A stretch of DNA of 64,000 nucleotides from Capitulum mitella (taxonomy: Eukaryota; Arthropoda; Thecostraca; Pollicipedomorpha; Pollicipedidae). The DNA lies in assembly GCA_030062745.1 (NCBI GenBank), contig CP099849.1, forward strand, positions 9,387,767 through 9,451,766. The letters run 5' to 3'. This document shows, piece after piece, positions 24,074 through 34,533 of this stretch (its first letter is position 1; each line of letters opens with the position of its first letter). The notes under the pieces were generated by a model. The model made no database searches. It was given only the letters and a program-made list of their open reading frames with translations, and was not told the DNA's origin. The position numbers and the translations under genes were made by a program.

Positions 24074-25285
24074 TTAACCCTATTCCCGGAGGGCTAGACG
24101 GTATGGCCGATTCCCGGCAGGGGGGGATTCGGCCCCCCCTGAGATCTCGAGAACTACTTGTCCGATGTCATCACAACAAACGGCAATCGATTTGCCGTGA
24201 CGTGAACTACATTTTTATAAAAAAAAATTTTCAAAATTTTGAAATGTGTGGATACAGGGGGGCAAAAATGTCAAAATGGGGGGTACTTTTGGACTTCTTA
24301 TAACTCCGTTGTTTATGGACCGATTTCGATGAAACTGGTATGAATCGAGAGATTATGGATAGGGCTTTTACCATGAGTATGCAAATCTGAAATTTTGAGA
24401 AAATTCATGGGCGTTCACAGGGTTTCAAAAATAGGAGGATTAGTTTTTTAACAACTGAATGAACAAAAGGGGCAAAAACACTTTTTTGGCCTCTGCTAGT
24501 CATGTTATGCTAAAGAAGTACAAATCGCATTACAATGTTTGTATAATGTTAGCATAGGCGGTGCCAGGGACATGAAAAAGGGGGAACTGTCATGGCCACA
24601 CGCTCTTCAGATCAACTTGTGACCTTTGACCTTAAATGACCTCCAGTGACCTTGGGGTCACTTGGAATGATTTCGTGTGCATTCCATATTATATGTAAAC
24701 GTTTTTAATCTTTTGAATTCACTCTATTAAAAAAAAATCATTTTTTGGCTATTGCGATATAGGGTACGCGCACTGACATTTTAAGTCATAGCTTCGTGAC
24801 CCGACCTGATATCAAGCTGAAATTTGGTACACAATTAGAGGGAACCCTTCTACGTCATATATATTCTGGGTTTGGCATTTGAAGAAACGATGCCGAAATT
24901 ATTGCAAAAAAACAAATTTTGACTTTTGACCTTGACCTGACCTTGGAAAGTGACGTCAGATAAACGAAATTTTGTGTGCACCTTGCCCAACTATTTAGCT
25001 ATACATCCATACAAAGTTAAAAGTTCTATCTTAAAAACTCGGTTTTTGGCAGGCATTTTTCTTTTACCCTCAACATGGCCAAAAATAGCCTGAGGTTCCT
25101 CCCAAAAACGTTGCCTGGCTCCGCCCCTGAGCAAAAAAGAATTTTGAAATTTTGTCATGGCACGTAGAAGGAACAGCTAGGAAAAGTCACCAAGTTTCGT
25201 GAAGCTGCGTTAAAAAGCCCGGAATTGGCAGGCAAAAAATCCGAGGGGGGGCGGATTCCTCGCCCCCTGCCGGGAATAGAGATAA
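24074..25285. mobile_element. R1: 1.2-kb element with inverted CTATTCCCGG ends
   Basis: The left end reads TTAACCCTATTCCCGG at 24,074; the right end reads CCGGGAATAGAGATAA at 25,285, so the ends are inverted repeats and the left one has a piggyBac-like TTAA-CCC start. The C/G-rich GGATTCGGCCCCCC motif occurs near both ends. The exact right boundary is uncertain by about 30 bp. Inside are TGACCTTGACCTGACCTTGG at 24,927 and GACCTTGGGGTCACTTGG near 24,648, a segment also found in the Y elements. The spacer of unit E (around 33,763) lacks it. No coding region. Confidence 0.75.
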
Positions 25286-25540
25286 GGTGTAAAAGGTGAA
25301 GGTGTAAAATATATTAGAACAGCGTGTGTTATCACGCGGCGGATTGTTGATTGGCGGCTTCTCGGATGTCTTACAACGTTCCTCTTCATTTCGGAAGATG
25401 AAAGCAGCATATTACACTCCCGTCTCCAGGCAAATCCTAATTCCTCACAAACCTTGATTTGTTTTGTTGTATCCCCGCGTGAATGTGGGTAGAGCCCCAC
25501 GACTTTTCGGCATCCAGCTATGTCTATGGGTAAAGGTATT
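25286..25540. other. Continuation of unit-D spacer
   Basis: Aligns with 33,775-33,990 in unit E (GACTTTTCGGCATCCAGCT against GACTTTTCGGCCATCAGCT). It confirms that R1 is an insertion. Confidence 0.65.
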
Positions 25541-26408
25541 TATTTATTTGTCATCACAGTCCACATCCACACTCTAGAGCAATATTACGTGTGCCAAGTC
25601 GCGCCGTAAGCGTGGAGCTGTTAGTGCAAGACACAGAATCCCATTTGATGACTTTAAATGCTGTGTTGGCAAGCGTTGCATGGGAAGATATCTTCATTCA
25701 GCATTCGCCGAGTGACAAATGGAATGCCTTCATACGCATTTTCACTTCACTCCTTGACGCAGTGGCCCCTGTCAGGTGTCATATTAAACTGCGTGAAGCG
25801 GACGCCCCATCAGTCTCGGCTGAAACGTTGGACATCATGCGGCAGCGCCGCGGGGCCTTAGCGGGCGGCGCTGGCCGGGATGCATACAAAGACCTAAACA
25901 GGCGAGCGCCAGGCGGCTATAAGGCGGGACACCCGCGAGTACATGCGGCGGCGTGCTGGTGAAGTCAGCCGATCTGGACTTTGGCAGTGCTTGAAACCGG
26001 TGGTCGGGGATAAAGTGACGTCACTGGCTCTCCCGAGGTTCATCCTGATGTGCTGAACGGACAGTTTGTGAGCGTTGGCTTTATAACTGCCGCCAGTGTC
26101 AAAGCAGCCAAGAATTTAGCTATACCGGTTGGACTTCCGCATGTTGGCACCTGCTCGTTCCAAGTGCAACCGGTTACAGCGGGTTTGCTTTGGAGTACCC
26201 CGCGCAGCACGAATTCGTCTTACTTGTATGGTGATGACTTTGTCCGCGTCAAGCTCATTCAGAGATGTTTCTTTTCCACTGGCATGTTCTGTTGGAAATC
26301 ATCAACTCTAGTCTTATCATCAGCCTTGTACCGACCACACAGAAGCATCCTTTAAAACACGTCTGCTTAAAACAAGTGACCTTGACGACCCGAACAAAGA
26401 CGGGCCTC

Positions 26409-27060
26409 AGTAGTTCTCGCAATATCGAAAATTATTGAACGTATCGTCCACCACCAGCCTTACTCGTATTTCTTTCGTCATGACTTGTTTTATTCTCCCA
26501 ACATGGTTATCGCACACATCATTCAACCGAGACAGCCTTGACGGACGCGGACGACAGAATTTTACCCTCCATGAACCAAGGTGAAATTGCACTTCTAATC
26601 CTGACTGATCTTTCGAAATGTTTTGATGCAATTGATCACAAGGTACTTCTGACAAAGCTTAGACACTACAACATTGGCACGGAGTGGTTTACAAACTATC
26701 TCCATGGCCATACGCAACAAGTTCGTGTCCGAGACACCAGCGGTTCAGTCACCATCTCGTCCTCGCTCCCTAACGCTATTGATGTTCATCAAGGCACGTC
26801 ATCAGGACCAGTGCTGTTTTCCATCTTTTCAAATGACTTGTCACTTTGCTCTCAGGACGTAACGATTTACCAGTATTCTGACGATACACAGGTTTTGGTC
26901 AGAAGAAAAAAGCAGGACGTATACCAACTCATAGTTATACAGGCGAAGGTACTTAGCAACGTCTCCGACTGGTTCATATCCCATTCTATGAAAATCAATA
27001 CTGCCAGCGTTGGTTTTCACCCATGGCCGCTGCAGGTGACCATGGGATCGCGTGTTATGT
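26409..27060 (+). pseudogene. LINE reverse transcriptase domain, broken
   Basis: Two frames are needed: ISKIIERIVHHQPYSYFF up to a stop near 26,540, then an open frame to 27,197. Visible motifs are DLSKCFDAIDH (palm motif A), a degenerate VHQGTSSGPVLFSIF (motif B region) and YSDDTQVL (motif C, with Ser in place of the usual Ala). After KINTA the similarity fades. It is not a functional gene. Confidence 0.75.
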
Positions 27061-27123
27061 TCGTGAGATACTTTGGTGAAGTTTGTCGCAATGCCTGGTG
27101 GCTGTGCGGTCAACAGAACTCCC

Positions 27124-28418
27124 TTTACCCGCGCCCGACTGTCGGTCGGCGCCATGCACGCCCGACTGGGGGAAGCGGTTGGCCGCCCCCCCTCTAACTC
27201 ACGAACGGTTAATCGCACGATAAAAATAAGCACACCTTTGGAAAGCTCGTGACGAGAAGAGCTCGAAACTGGTCTCATTTTTAGTTTTAGATAATATATA
27301 AACCATTTACGCCCTATATATGTTTTCTCATAACCACCTGCATGAGACCGAGAAGCGACCTAGATCTCAATGGCTGTGAATAATAAAGTCTAGATAAAGG
27401 CACCAGCGGACAGGTAAAAGCCCGCAGATGTTGGTACACGTCTGATTTCTCTGAGTTTAGTATGTACGGAAACGTTGAGTTAAAGACATGGCGGTTTTCT
27501 CACCGCTGCACGGCGGGCGCGACAGACCAACGCGGTATGAAAAAAGGGAGCTAATTTTAGCGTTCTTTTGTTTCCGCGAAATATGCCATTCCAAGTGTCG
27601 TTTTTGATCCTTGTGGTTCCTGCGATAATTTCTCATGTTTAAATTTTGGGCAAAATAATGAGTTATCAATCTTCACAATTAGCGGAACTTTATTCGCAAA
27701 AGTCTGTTTATTCCCCCAAAAATTCGCATTATTTTCAGACGTTTTTAACTTCTTGGTATTAGTCGAAACTGTGTGAGCCATTCCTGCCATTTTTTTGGCC
27801 GATCTGAGTCATTCATCGCCGATTTTGATGACAGTGCATTTTGACTCATAACAGTTATTCGTGACCTGACCTCAGGTCAGTAGTCAAAGGTCATTGAAAC
27901 TTTGTCCATTGACGGAACACTGGGTGTCCGGATCTTCCCACGCTCAAAGCACTATAAAAAATCCGTCAATTTTCGAAACAAAACGACGACTTATGATGCA
28001 AACGGGCTTGGTCTTAGGTCAATGACCCTGACATTTTGGAAAAAACCGAGATAGCAGACTTGCTGCATTTATCAAAATCTCCAACCCTTTGAATTTTTAT
28101 CGTGATATCGTGTTTTGCAAAAAAAGGTACAGGGCGCTGAACTTTTTTAGACATATGTCCACTTGACCTGACCTAGGTTAGACACCTTTCTTGACCTCAG
28201 GTGAAAAAGTTGATACAAGGTGTGGAAATAATCAAGCAAATGGAACACAAAGTTTCGTGGCGCTGCGTTTGTTGTTCTTTTGTTGTTGTTCTCTTTTTGT
28301 TGTTCAACAAGAGAACAAGAACCAGATTTTTGTCTGGGATTGTTCGTTCTCTCGCAATCTCAGAGAAAACCTCAGGAGCTGGTCAACTGCCCCCCCCCCC
28401 CAGTCGGAGGGCGGAATA
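27124..28418. mobile_element. X2: second group-X element, nested in the LINE
   Basis: Starts CCCGCGCCCGACTGTCGGTCGG at about 27,128, after TTTA (a probable decayed TTAA), and ends near CAGTCGGAGGGCGG at 28,414. It aligns along its whole length with X1 (for example GAAACTGGTCTCATTTTTAGTTTTAG in both, near 27,266 and 1367). It is longer than X1 by about 70 bp because of a T/G-rich insertion near 28,274-28,345. No intact target duplication. No coding region. Confidence 0.75.
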
Positions 28419-28822
28419 ATAAGCTATCACCGATGGTACTGGGCGATCTACTCGGCGTTTAATCACATAGCGGCGCAGATGCCTATAAGAGGTTACCTGT
28501 AAAGTTTTATAATATGGGACTAGGCCGATTTAAGGCTCGATGAACCGAAATGATGCTGGCGGAGATGGGCTAAGGTTGGCGGTTGAATGTAGCGTGTCAT
28601 GTTGACTGGATGCGCGTGTTTTTGCTTTCTTGTATCTGTGCCTTGATTTCAGACTCGCTGTTTTACGTCCCTGACTGTTAATCTGTAATAGACATGTCAT
28701 CGTGGAGGAGCTGAATCAATATATGTCCATGTCTACAACGTGCTCAAAATTCGACCGGTATATCTTTCGAAAGTTCCAACTGAATACCCCTGAGAACTGG
28801 GAACAAAATGCTCCAGAGGCTA

Positions 28823-30032
28823 TTATCACTATTCCCGGAGGACTAGACGGTATGGCTGACTCCAAACAGCGGATCCGATTCGCCCCCTCCTGCTAAGATC
28901 TCGAGAACTACACATCCGCTTTTATCGCAGCAAACGGCAATGGATTTACCATGACGTAAACTACGTTTAAAGAAAGAAGTTTCAAAAAATTTTGAAAGGG
29001 GTGGATACGGGGCAAAAATACCAAAATCGGGGGTACTCTTGGACTTCTTATAACTCCATTGCTTATGGACCGATTTCGATGAAATTGGCGTGAATCGAGA
29101 GATTATGAATGGGAATTTTATCATTGGTACACACATTTCAAATTTTGAGAAAATTGGTAGGCGTTCACAGGGTTTTAAAAATAGGAGGATTATTTTACAA
29201 CAGCTGAATGAACAAAAAAGGTAAAAGCACCTTTTTGGCTTCTGCCAATCATGTTATGCTAAAGAAGTACAAATCTTATTACATTGTTTGCTTAATGTTA
29301 GCATAGGCGGTGTCCAAGGACACGAAAAAGGGGGAACTGTCATGGTTATATGCTCTCCAGATCAACTTGTGACCATTGATCTGAAATGACCTCCAGTGAC
29401 CTTGAAGTCATTTGGGATAATCTTGTCTGCATTTAGTATTATCTGCAAACGTTTTCAGTCATTTGAAAGTGCTGTTTCAAAAATTCCATTTTACGGCTAT
29501 TTTAATGTTGGGTACATATACTGGCATTTTAGATCATGGCTCCGTGATCCGACCTGATATCAAGCTGAAACCTAGCACAGTTGTAGAGGGCACTCTTCTA
29601 CGTCATATATATTCCAGCTTTGGCATTTGAAAAGATACCGCCGAAATCATTACTATGAAGACCAAATTTTGATTTTTGACCTTGACCTGACCTTGTCAAG
29701 TGAACTCGGATGAACAAAATTGTACTTGCACATTGCCCAACTACTTGGCTATACATCGATGTAAAGTTTTAAGTTCTATCCTAAAAACGCTATTTTTGGC
29801 AGTCATTTTCCTTTCACCTTTCAAAAGGGCCAAAAATGGCCTGAAGTGCCTCCAAAAACGTTGTCTGGCTCCGCCCCTGAACAAACAGAATTTCAAAATT
29901 GTGTTGCAATACGTGGAAAGAATAGCTAGGAAAAGTCACCAAGTTTCGTGAAGCTGCGTTGAAAATTTTGAATTGGCAGGCAAAAAACCCGAGGGGGGCG
30001 GATTCGGCCCCCCCGCCGGGAAAAATGATTAA
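28823..30032. mobile_element. R2: second group-R element
   Basis: Left end TTATCACTATTCCCGG at 28,823, right end CCGGGAAAAATGATTAA at 30,032, 1.21 kb, colinear with R1 throughout. The unit-E spacer is uninterrupted at the equivalent place (near 34,073, CCAGAGGATGTGGAGTC). TGACCTTGACCTGACCTTG lies at 29,677, so R2 carries the same half-site cluster about 1.5 kb upstream of the copy-E TATA box. No coding region. Confidence 0.75.
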
Positions 30033-30990
30033 GTCCAAGAACACACTTTTCATGACAGCTTCATTCTTTCCCCTGTGACGTGTATATCTGTGCATTCTTG
30101 GACCCACCAAATTTGGAGGGCTTGCGGGACCACAATTTATGCTCATTTAAAACTATGATGTTCTGCAGCTTAGCGCTACAGTGGGCTTTGGCACTTCAGG
30201 CAATACGATGCACACAGCTGCAGCAAACTCTGGACCAGTAGTCAGGCGTTCAAACACATTATTGCCCAACACAAAACCAGAAAGGAGACTTTATTTTTCG
30301 GTCAAAACAAAATTACTTCACGCATCGACACATGAGAAAACAAAACCACAAAAACCAACATTATGTATATCATGGACCTACATTTTACATCTTTTAAGCC
30401 TTAGACCAGTCCCATCGAACCATGCAATGACAATATTTCGACAGGTTTACAGCTCATTCGTGATTTATTCTAGTTTTTATCAGATCATTACGTTCTTCGT
30501 AAGTTTGTTTCACTCAACATTTCTATAAATGAAGTGTTCCTTTGGGTTTCTTTAAGCAGACAGGTTGACTGCATCAAACCCATTACAAGAAATGCATTCA
30601 AATTCTGCGAAAAAAATCTGATGGCAAATCTGGCACATTCTTAGAAAATCCCAGTTAGGCAAAATATGTCAAACTTCCATATCAAAGCTGCGTGATTGTG
30701 GTCATGCTATGTCCTTAAAAAAAGCTGCTGAAGGTGAAAAAAAGCACGTCAACATTTTTGGTTTCCCATTTCCTGCACGTTTTTCTTGGGAATATAAGCT
30801 TCCATTATATATGAGAATATAAGCTTACATTTGTGTCACTTTCATGGTGTGCAGTTTCGTTTTTTTTGTAAGCACGCATGTGACTACGTTCACTACCTTT
30901 ACGCTTTTTTAAGTGAGTTCTCTGAGGTGTTGATAAAATATTCTGTACAGAGTTTTGCCATTTCTCGCGTTTTCACAAATCACAACGTGT
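30033..30990. other. End of unit-D spacer, no gene
   Basis: The stretch 30,040-30,460 aligns with 34,095-34,480 downstream of copy E, so it is part of the E-type spacer. From about 30,540 to 30,990 I see nothing recognisable. From about 30,993 the sequence matches the promoter-proximal DNA of the other copies (GCGCTAAAGCATTGCTGA). Confidence 0.6.
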
Positions 30991-31184
30991 GAAAAAATTG
31001 GCGCTAAAGCATTGCTGAAGACCAGATATTAATTAAGTTTTATTGTCATGAGTGGTTCGCAAAAGCTAGATTTATTACCTGCTAAGGTATCACATAAAAC
31101 CAGGCAGCCGGGTGAAACATCAGAGGCCGGCCCGACGCGACCTTGGCGGTCCGCTTGTCCTCAGAAATCGAGAGCAGTGATCGG

Positions 31185-31252
31185 TATAAAAGGCACCGTC
31201 CGGCTGACACAGGTATCATTTCTCCACTGACCAGCACCTCAGCACCACCGAC
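31185..31252 (+). promoter_or_regulatory. Core promoter and 5' UTR of copy E
   Basis: TATAAAAG at 31,185-31,192; the initiator has become TCATTT (31,216-31,221), with the start A still 33 bases from the TATA box. The AGGTCATGACCT block found upstream of A-D is absent. Confidence 0.8.
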
Positions 31253-32421
31253 ATGAAGCTGGTGAGTGGCATCGACGGGGGACAAGCTACAGCAGCTTTT
31301 CCAGTCGTGGTTTTGTTTGTCGCATGTCACGTTGACCACATTACGCCTATTATGCCTGGATAAAGTGTCGCATATTCATAACACGATTGGAATTTTACGC
31401 ACAGATAATGCTGGTACCTTCCTAAAAAACTAACAACAAATTGACTTAAAGCGATAAGAAGTTAAGCTGAAACTCTAACATTCCCCCTTTGTGTAATGAA
31501 AGGTGAAAAACATATTGTTCTGGATCTGTCTTTAAAGATTACTACTTCATCTCTTAATTAGATGTGTTGTGTGCTGCACTTGCCGATAATGTAAATGTTG
31601 ATCGCTCTATCCCTTGCCCATCAATGAACAGCCTTACATGCCCTTCCCTGATATATGAATTTTGGTCATGAACTGTACGTCTTTTTTTCAGTTCATTATC
31701 GCCGCCGTTCTGGCCCTGGCTTCTGCCGCGCCGTCTGATTCCGCCTACGAGCGTGAGATCGTCGAAATTCTCAGACAAAACATCGACCACAACGACGACC
31801 AGTCCTACCAGCAGTCGTAAGGCAACTGTGGACGACTTGTTTGGATGTGACATCTCAAAAGTCTACAATTGTGCATGGTCATAGCGATTTCCAATGGCTT
31901 TCCCGTGTCTCCTGTTCGGCGGTATCCTATTTACAGCTGCTGCGTGGCGTCACGAGCGGGAGCAAAGCGATGAAGGCATTGATCCGACGACTAAGGAATG
32001 CAGTTTTGAATTAATTGTGCCTTGCCGGAGCTCGCAAACATTCTGTGTCATTTGTTGTTCCTTGCATTTCAGTTTTGAGACGGAGAACGGCATCTCTGTG
32101 TCTGAGTCTGGCCAGCCGGAGGATGACGACAGCTACAGCGTGTCCGGCCAGTTCAGCTACACGGCTCCTGATGGCGTGACCTACACCGTTGTGTACACGG
32201 CCGGAGAGGACGGCTTCCAGCCGCAGGGCGACCACCTGCCCACCCCTGTGCCGACCGAGTACCCCACCCCCGAAGTGTCGGATGACGACGATGACGAGGA
32301 GACGTATGAGGCTGATGTCGAGGAGGAGGAAGAAGAGGAAGAGGAGGAGGAGGAAGCTGCTCCCGTCTACCAGCCGCGTTATGAGCGTGTCATCGTCGGT
32401 TACAGGCCTCGCTACAACTAG
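31253..32421 (+). CDS. RR-1 cuticle protein with acidic tail, copy E
   Basis: Exons 31,253-31,261, 31,692-31,816 and 32,073-32,421 encode 160 residues. Differences from the other copies: Val for Ile in the EREIVEIL segment after the signal peptide, and EADV instead of EAAA before the Glu tract, which is the shortest intact one (12 Glu, 128-139). The tail ends YRPRYN as in A. AATAAA lies at 32,569-32,574. Introns are 430 and 256 bp and differ clearly from the other copies, while exon 3 is almost identical to them even at silent sites. Role as for copy A: secreted, chitin-binding, acidic cuticle protein. Confidence 0.92.
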
Positions 32422-32574
32422 TTTTGCCTTTCTCGACTCTGGACATCACAGACTAGCCAGAAATTCTCCTGTGACGTTGAAACTATTTGTTAATTGTCGT
32501 TTTTCCTGTCTCAGCATGCCAAGCCACGCATATTTATTGTTCAATATTAGGAAACGCTTTCTTGTGTAAATAAA

Positions 32575-34533
32575 CATGTTGAAACAATGCGGTGTTAAGT
32601 CTCTCAGCATGTCTCCATTGGCGGTTATCCGGCGTGTGCCTTTAAAAGTCCGATGGAAACAAAAACAAGGGAAGATTTTTACCGCAATAAGTTTAAGAAA
32701 ACAATGAGACGTGACAGGATATGTTCGAATAGTTAAGGCGTCCAATACTTTGTCCCTGAGGGGGTGCCATCTGGCGAAGAAATGATCTCAATTTACTGCA
32801 CTGCCGTGTTACGCATTTGACTGCGTTCAGCTGTCCCAGGAAATCATACGTTCATCTTGAATTTCACGACATGTGAATGTGTGGTCGTGGGACAAGCTGT
32901 TGATATCGTTGACAGTGGCATTACATATCACATCAGCAAGCAATTCGGCCCAGATACCAAAGATGAAACATGATGGTGCACCAGATACATAAAACTTCAA
33001 ATACATTATGCACGATTATGACGAAGCAGATTTGCAACTTTTGACACAATATTAGGCACGGAATAATTATTAACGTTTGATGTTGACATCGTCAGCCCTG
33101 TGTAACGAGTTGCTAAACGAGTTGGCAACAACGAGAGAGCATAGTTCATCGCACGGTGTGCGAGGATTGTTGTTAGATCTAGCGGCGAAACTATAAGTGA
33201 CCGTGAGCGACTGCTTGTGTCTGGCTGAGTGCATGTATGGTCGATAACGGCGAATCTCAAGGAAATCATTTCTGAATACTACGTGCTTTTACCTGCTTAC
33301 CTTATCGCATGCGTTTGCCTTTACTTATTTGCATGAGGGTCGTTATGGCCAAACCTACTGTGGGTGACACTAATTTGTAGATAGAACGAAAGATACAAGA
33401 CTATTTGAAACTGCGTAAAAGGCTCAAGGTACAAAACCTGATCATCTACTCAGTCTACACATATAGTTTGCCCCACTTTTAGACGGCAGGACGGAGCAGC
33501 ACTTTGGGGCAATAACGCGACAATAATCAAGAACTTTTAAAGTAGCAGACGCTTTGCACTGTTTTTGAGGGGAGTTCTCCGTATGCAGATACGTTGACAC
33601 GTTCATACTCGTACATGTCCGTTCGATTCACACAGAGTTTGAAAAACAGCGCGTATTTCTTGTTCAAACCGATAGCAAAAATACCATAGAAACAAGGTTT
33701 ACAGATGGAGAAAGGGTTGTTACCATACCTTTTTATTATCAGTTTTAGAAGCCGTGGAAAATATGTCAATACACAGTGTGTTATTACCAGACGGACTGTT
33801 GATTTACGGTTTTACGGATGACTTACAACACTATTCTACATTTCGGTGATGAAAGCAGCGGCATATTACACGTCCGTCCCCACGGCTGTCCTAAATCTTT
33901 AGGATCTTTGATTTGTTCTCTTGCATCCTCGCGAGAGAAGTGGATAGTGCCCACGACTTTTCGGCCATCAGCTATGCGTATGGGTAAAGGAGCTGGAAAT
34001 TAGACTTGTATTCTTTCCGAAAATTGAACTGAACTAACCCAGAGAACAGGGAACAAAGTGTTCCAGAGGATGTGGAGTCAAAGAGCATACATATCAAAAC
34101 AGCTTCACTCTCTCCCCTGTGATATTTATTTGTGCATTCTCTGGATATGAGAGCCTCAGGGGACACAAAACGTGCTCATTTATAATCGTGCAGTTATATG
34201 CAACCTAGCGCTGTGCTGAACTTTGGCCCTTTAGGTAATTCGATACATATAGCTACGACAAACCCTTGAGTAGTAGCCAGGCATTCTAGCGTATTGCCTT
34301 ACACAGAACTATAAAGGAAACTTTATTTTTCAGTTAAAACAAAATTACTTCGGGACTCGACACATGAGAAAAGAAAACACGAAACCCAAAGTCGTATACA
34401 AAGGGCCTACATTTCACATCTGTTGAGCCTTACACCAGACTTATCTAACCTTTCGATGACATTGTTTTGAAAGGTTTATGACGATAGTAGTGTCCTTATT
34501 TCTTATGTTTGTTTTGTTCGTTTTGTGCCTTAT
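32575..34533. other. Unit-E spacer, no gene
   Basis: Aligns piecewise with the unit-D spacer (22,891-24,073, 25,286-25,540, 28,742-28,822 and 30,040-30,460), without the R, X and LINE insertions. It is the best empty-site reference in the window. No coding region is convincing. Confidence 0.65.

Larger units (their letters stand above)
25541..28741 (+). mobile_element. Degraded non-LTR retrotransposon carrying X2, inserted in the unit-D spacer
   Basis: The unit-E spacer runs straight from GGGTAAAGGAGCTGGAAATT, whereas unit D is interrupted between 25,540 and about 28,742. The insert encodes pieces of a LINE polyprotein on the + strand. The linker before the reverse transcriptase (25,591-25,962) has VAPVRCHIKLREADAP. 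The reverse transcriptase proper starts near 26,410 (ISKIIERIVHH) and continues at 26,538-27,060 with LTDLSKCFDAIDHKVLLTKL and the catalytic box as YSDDTQVLV. Frameshifts and stops separate the pieces. The motif style suggests a jockey/CR1-like clade, not certain. The 3' part (28,415-28,741) is unassigned. Confidence 0.75.
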
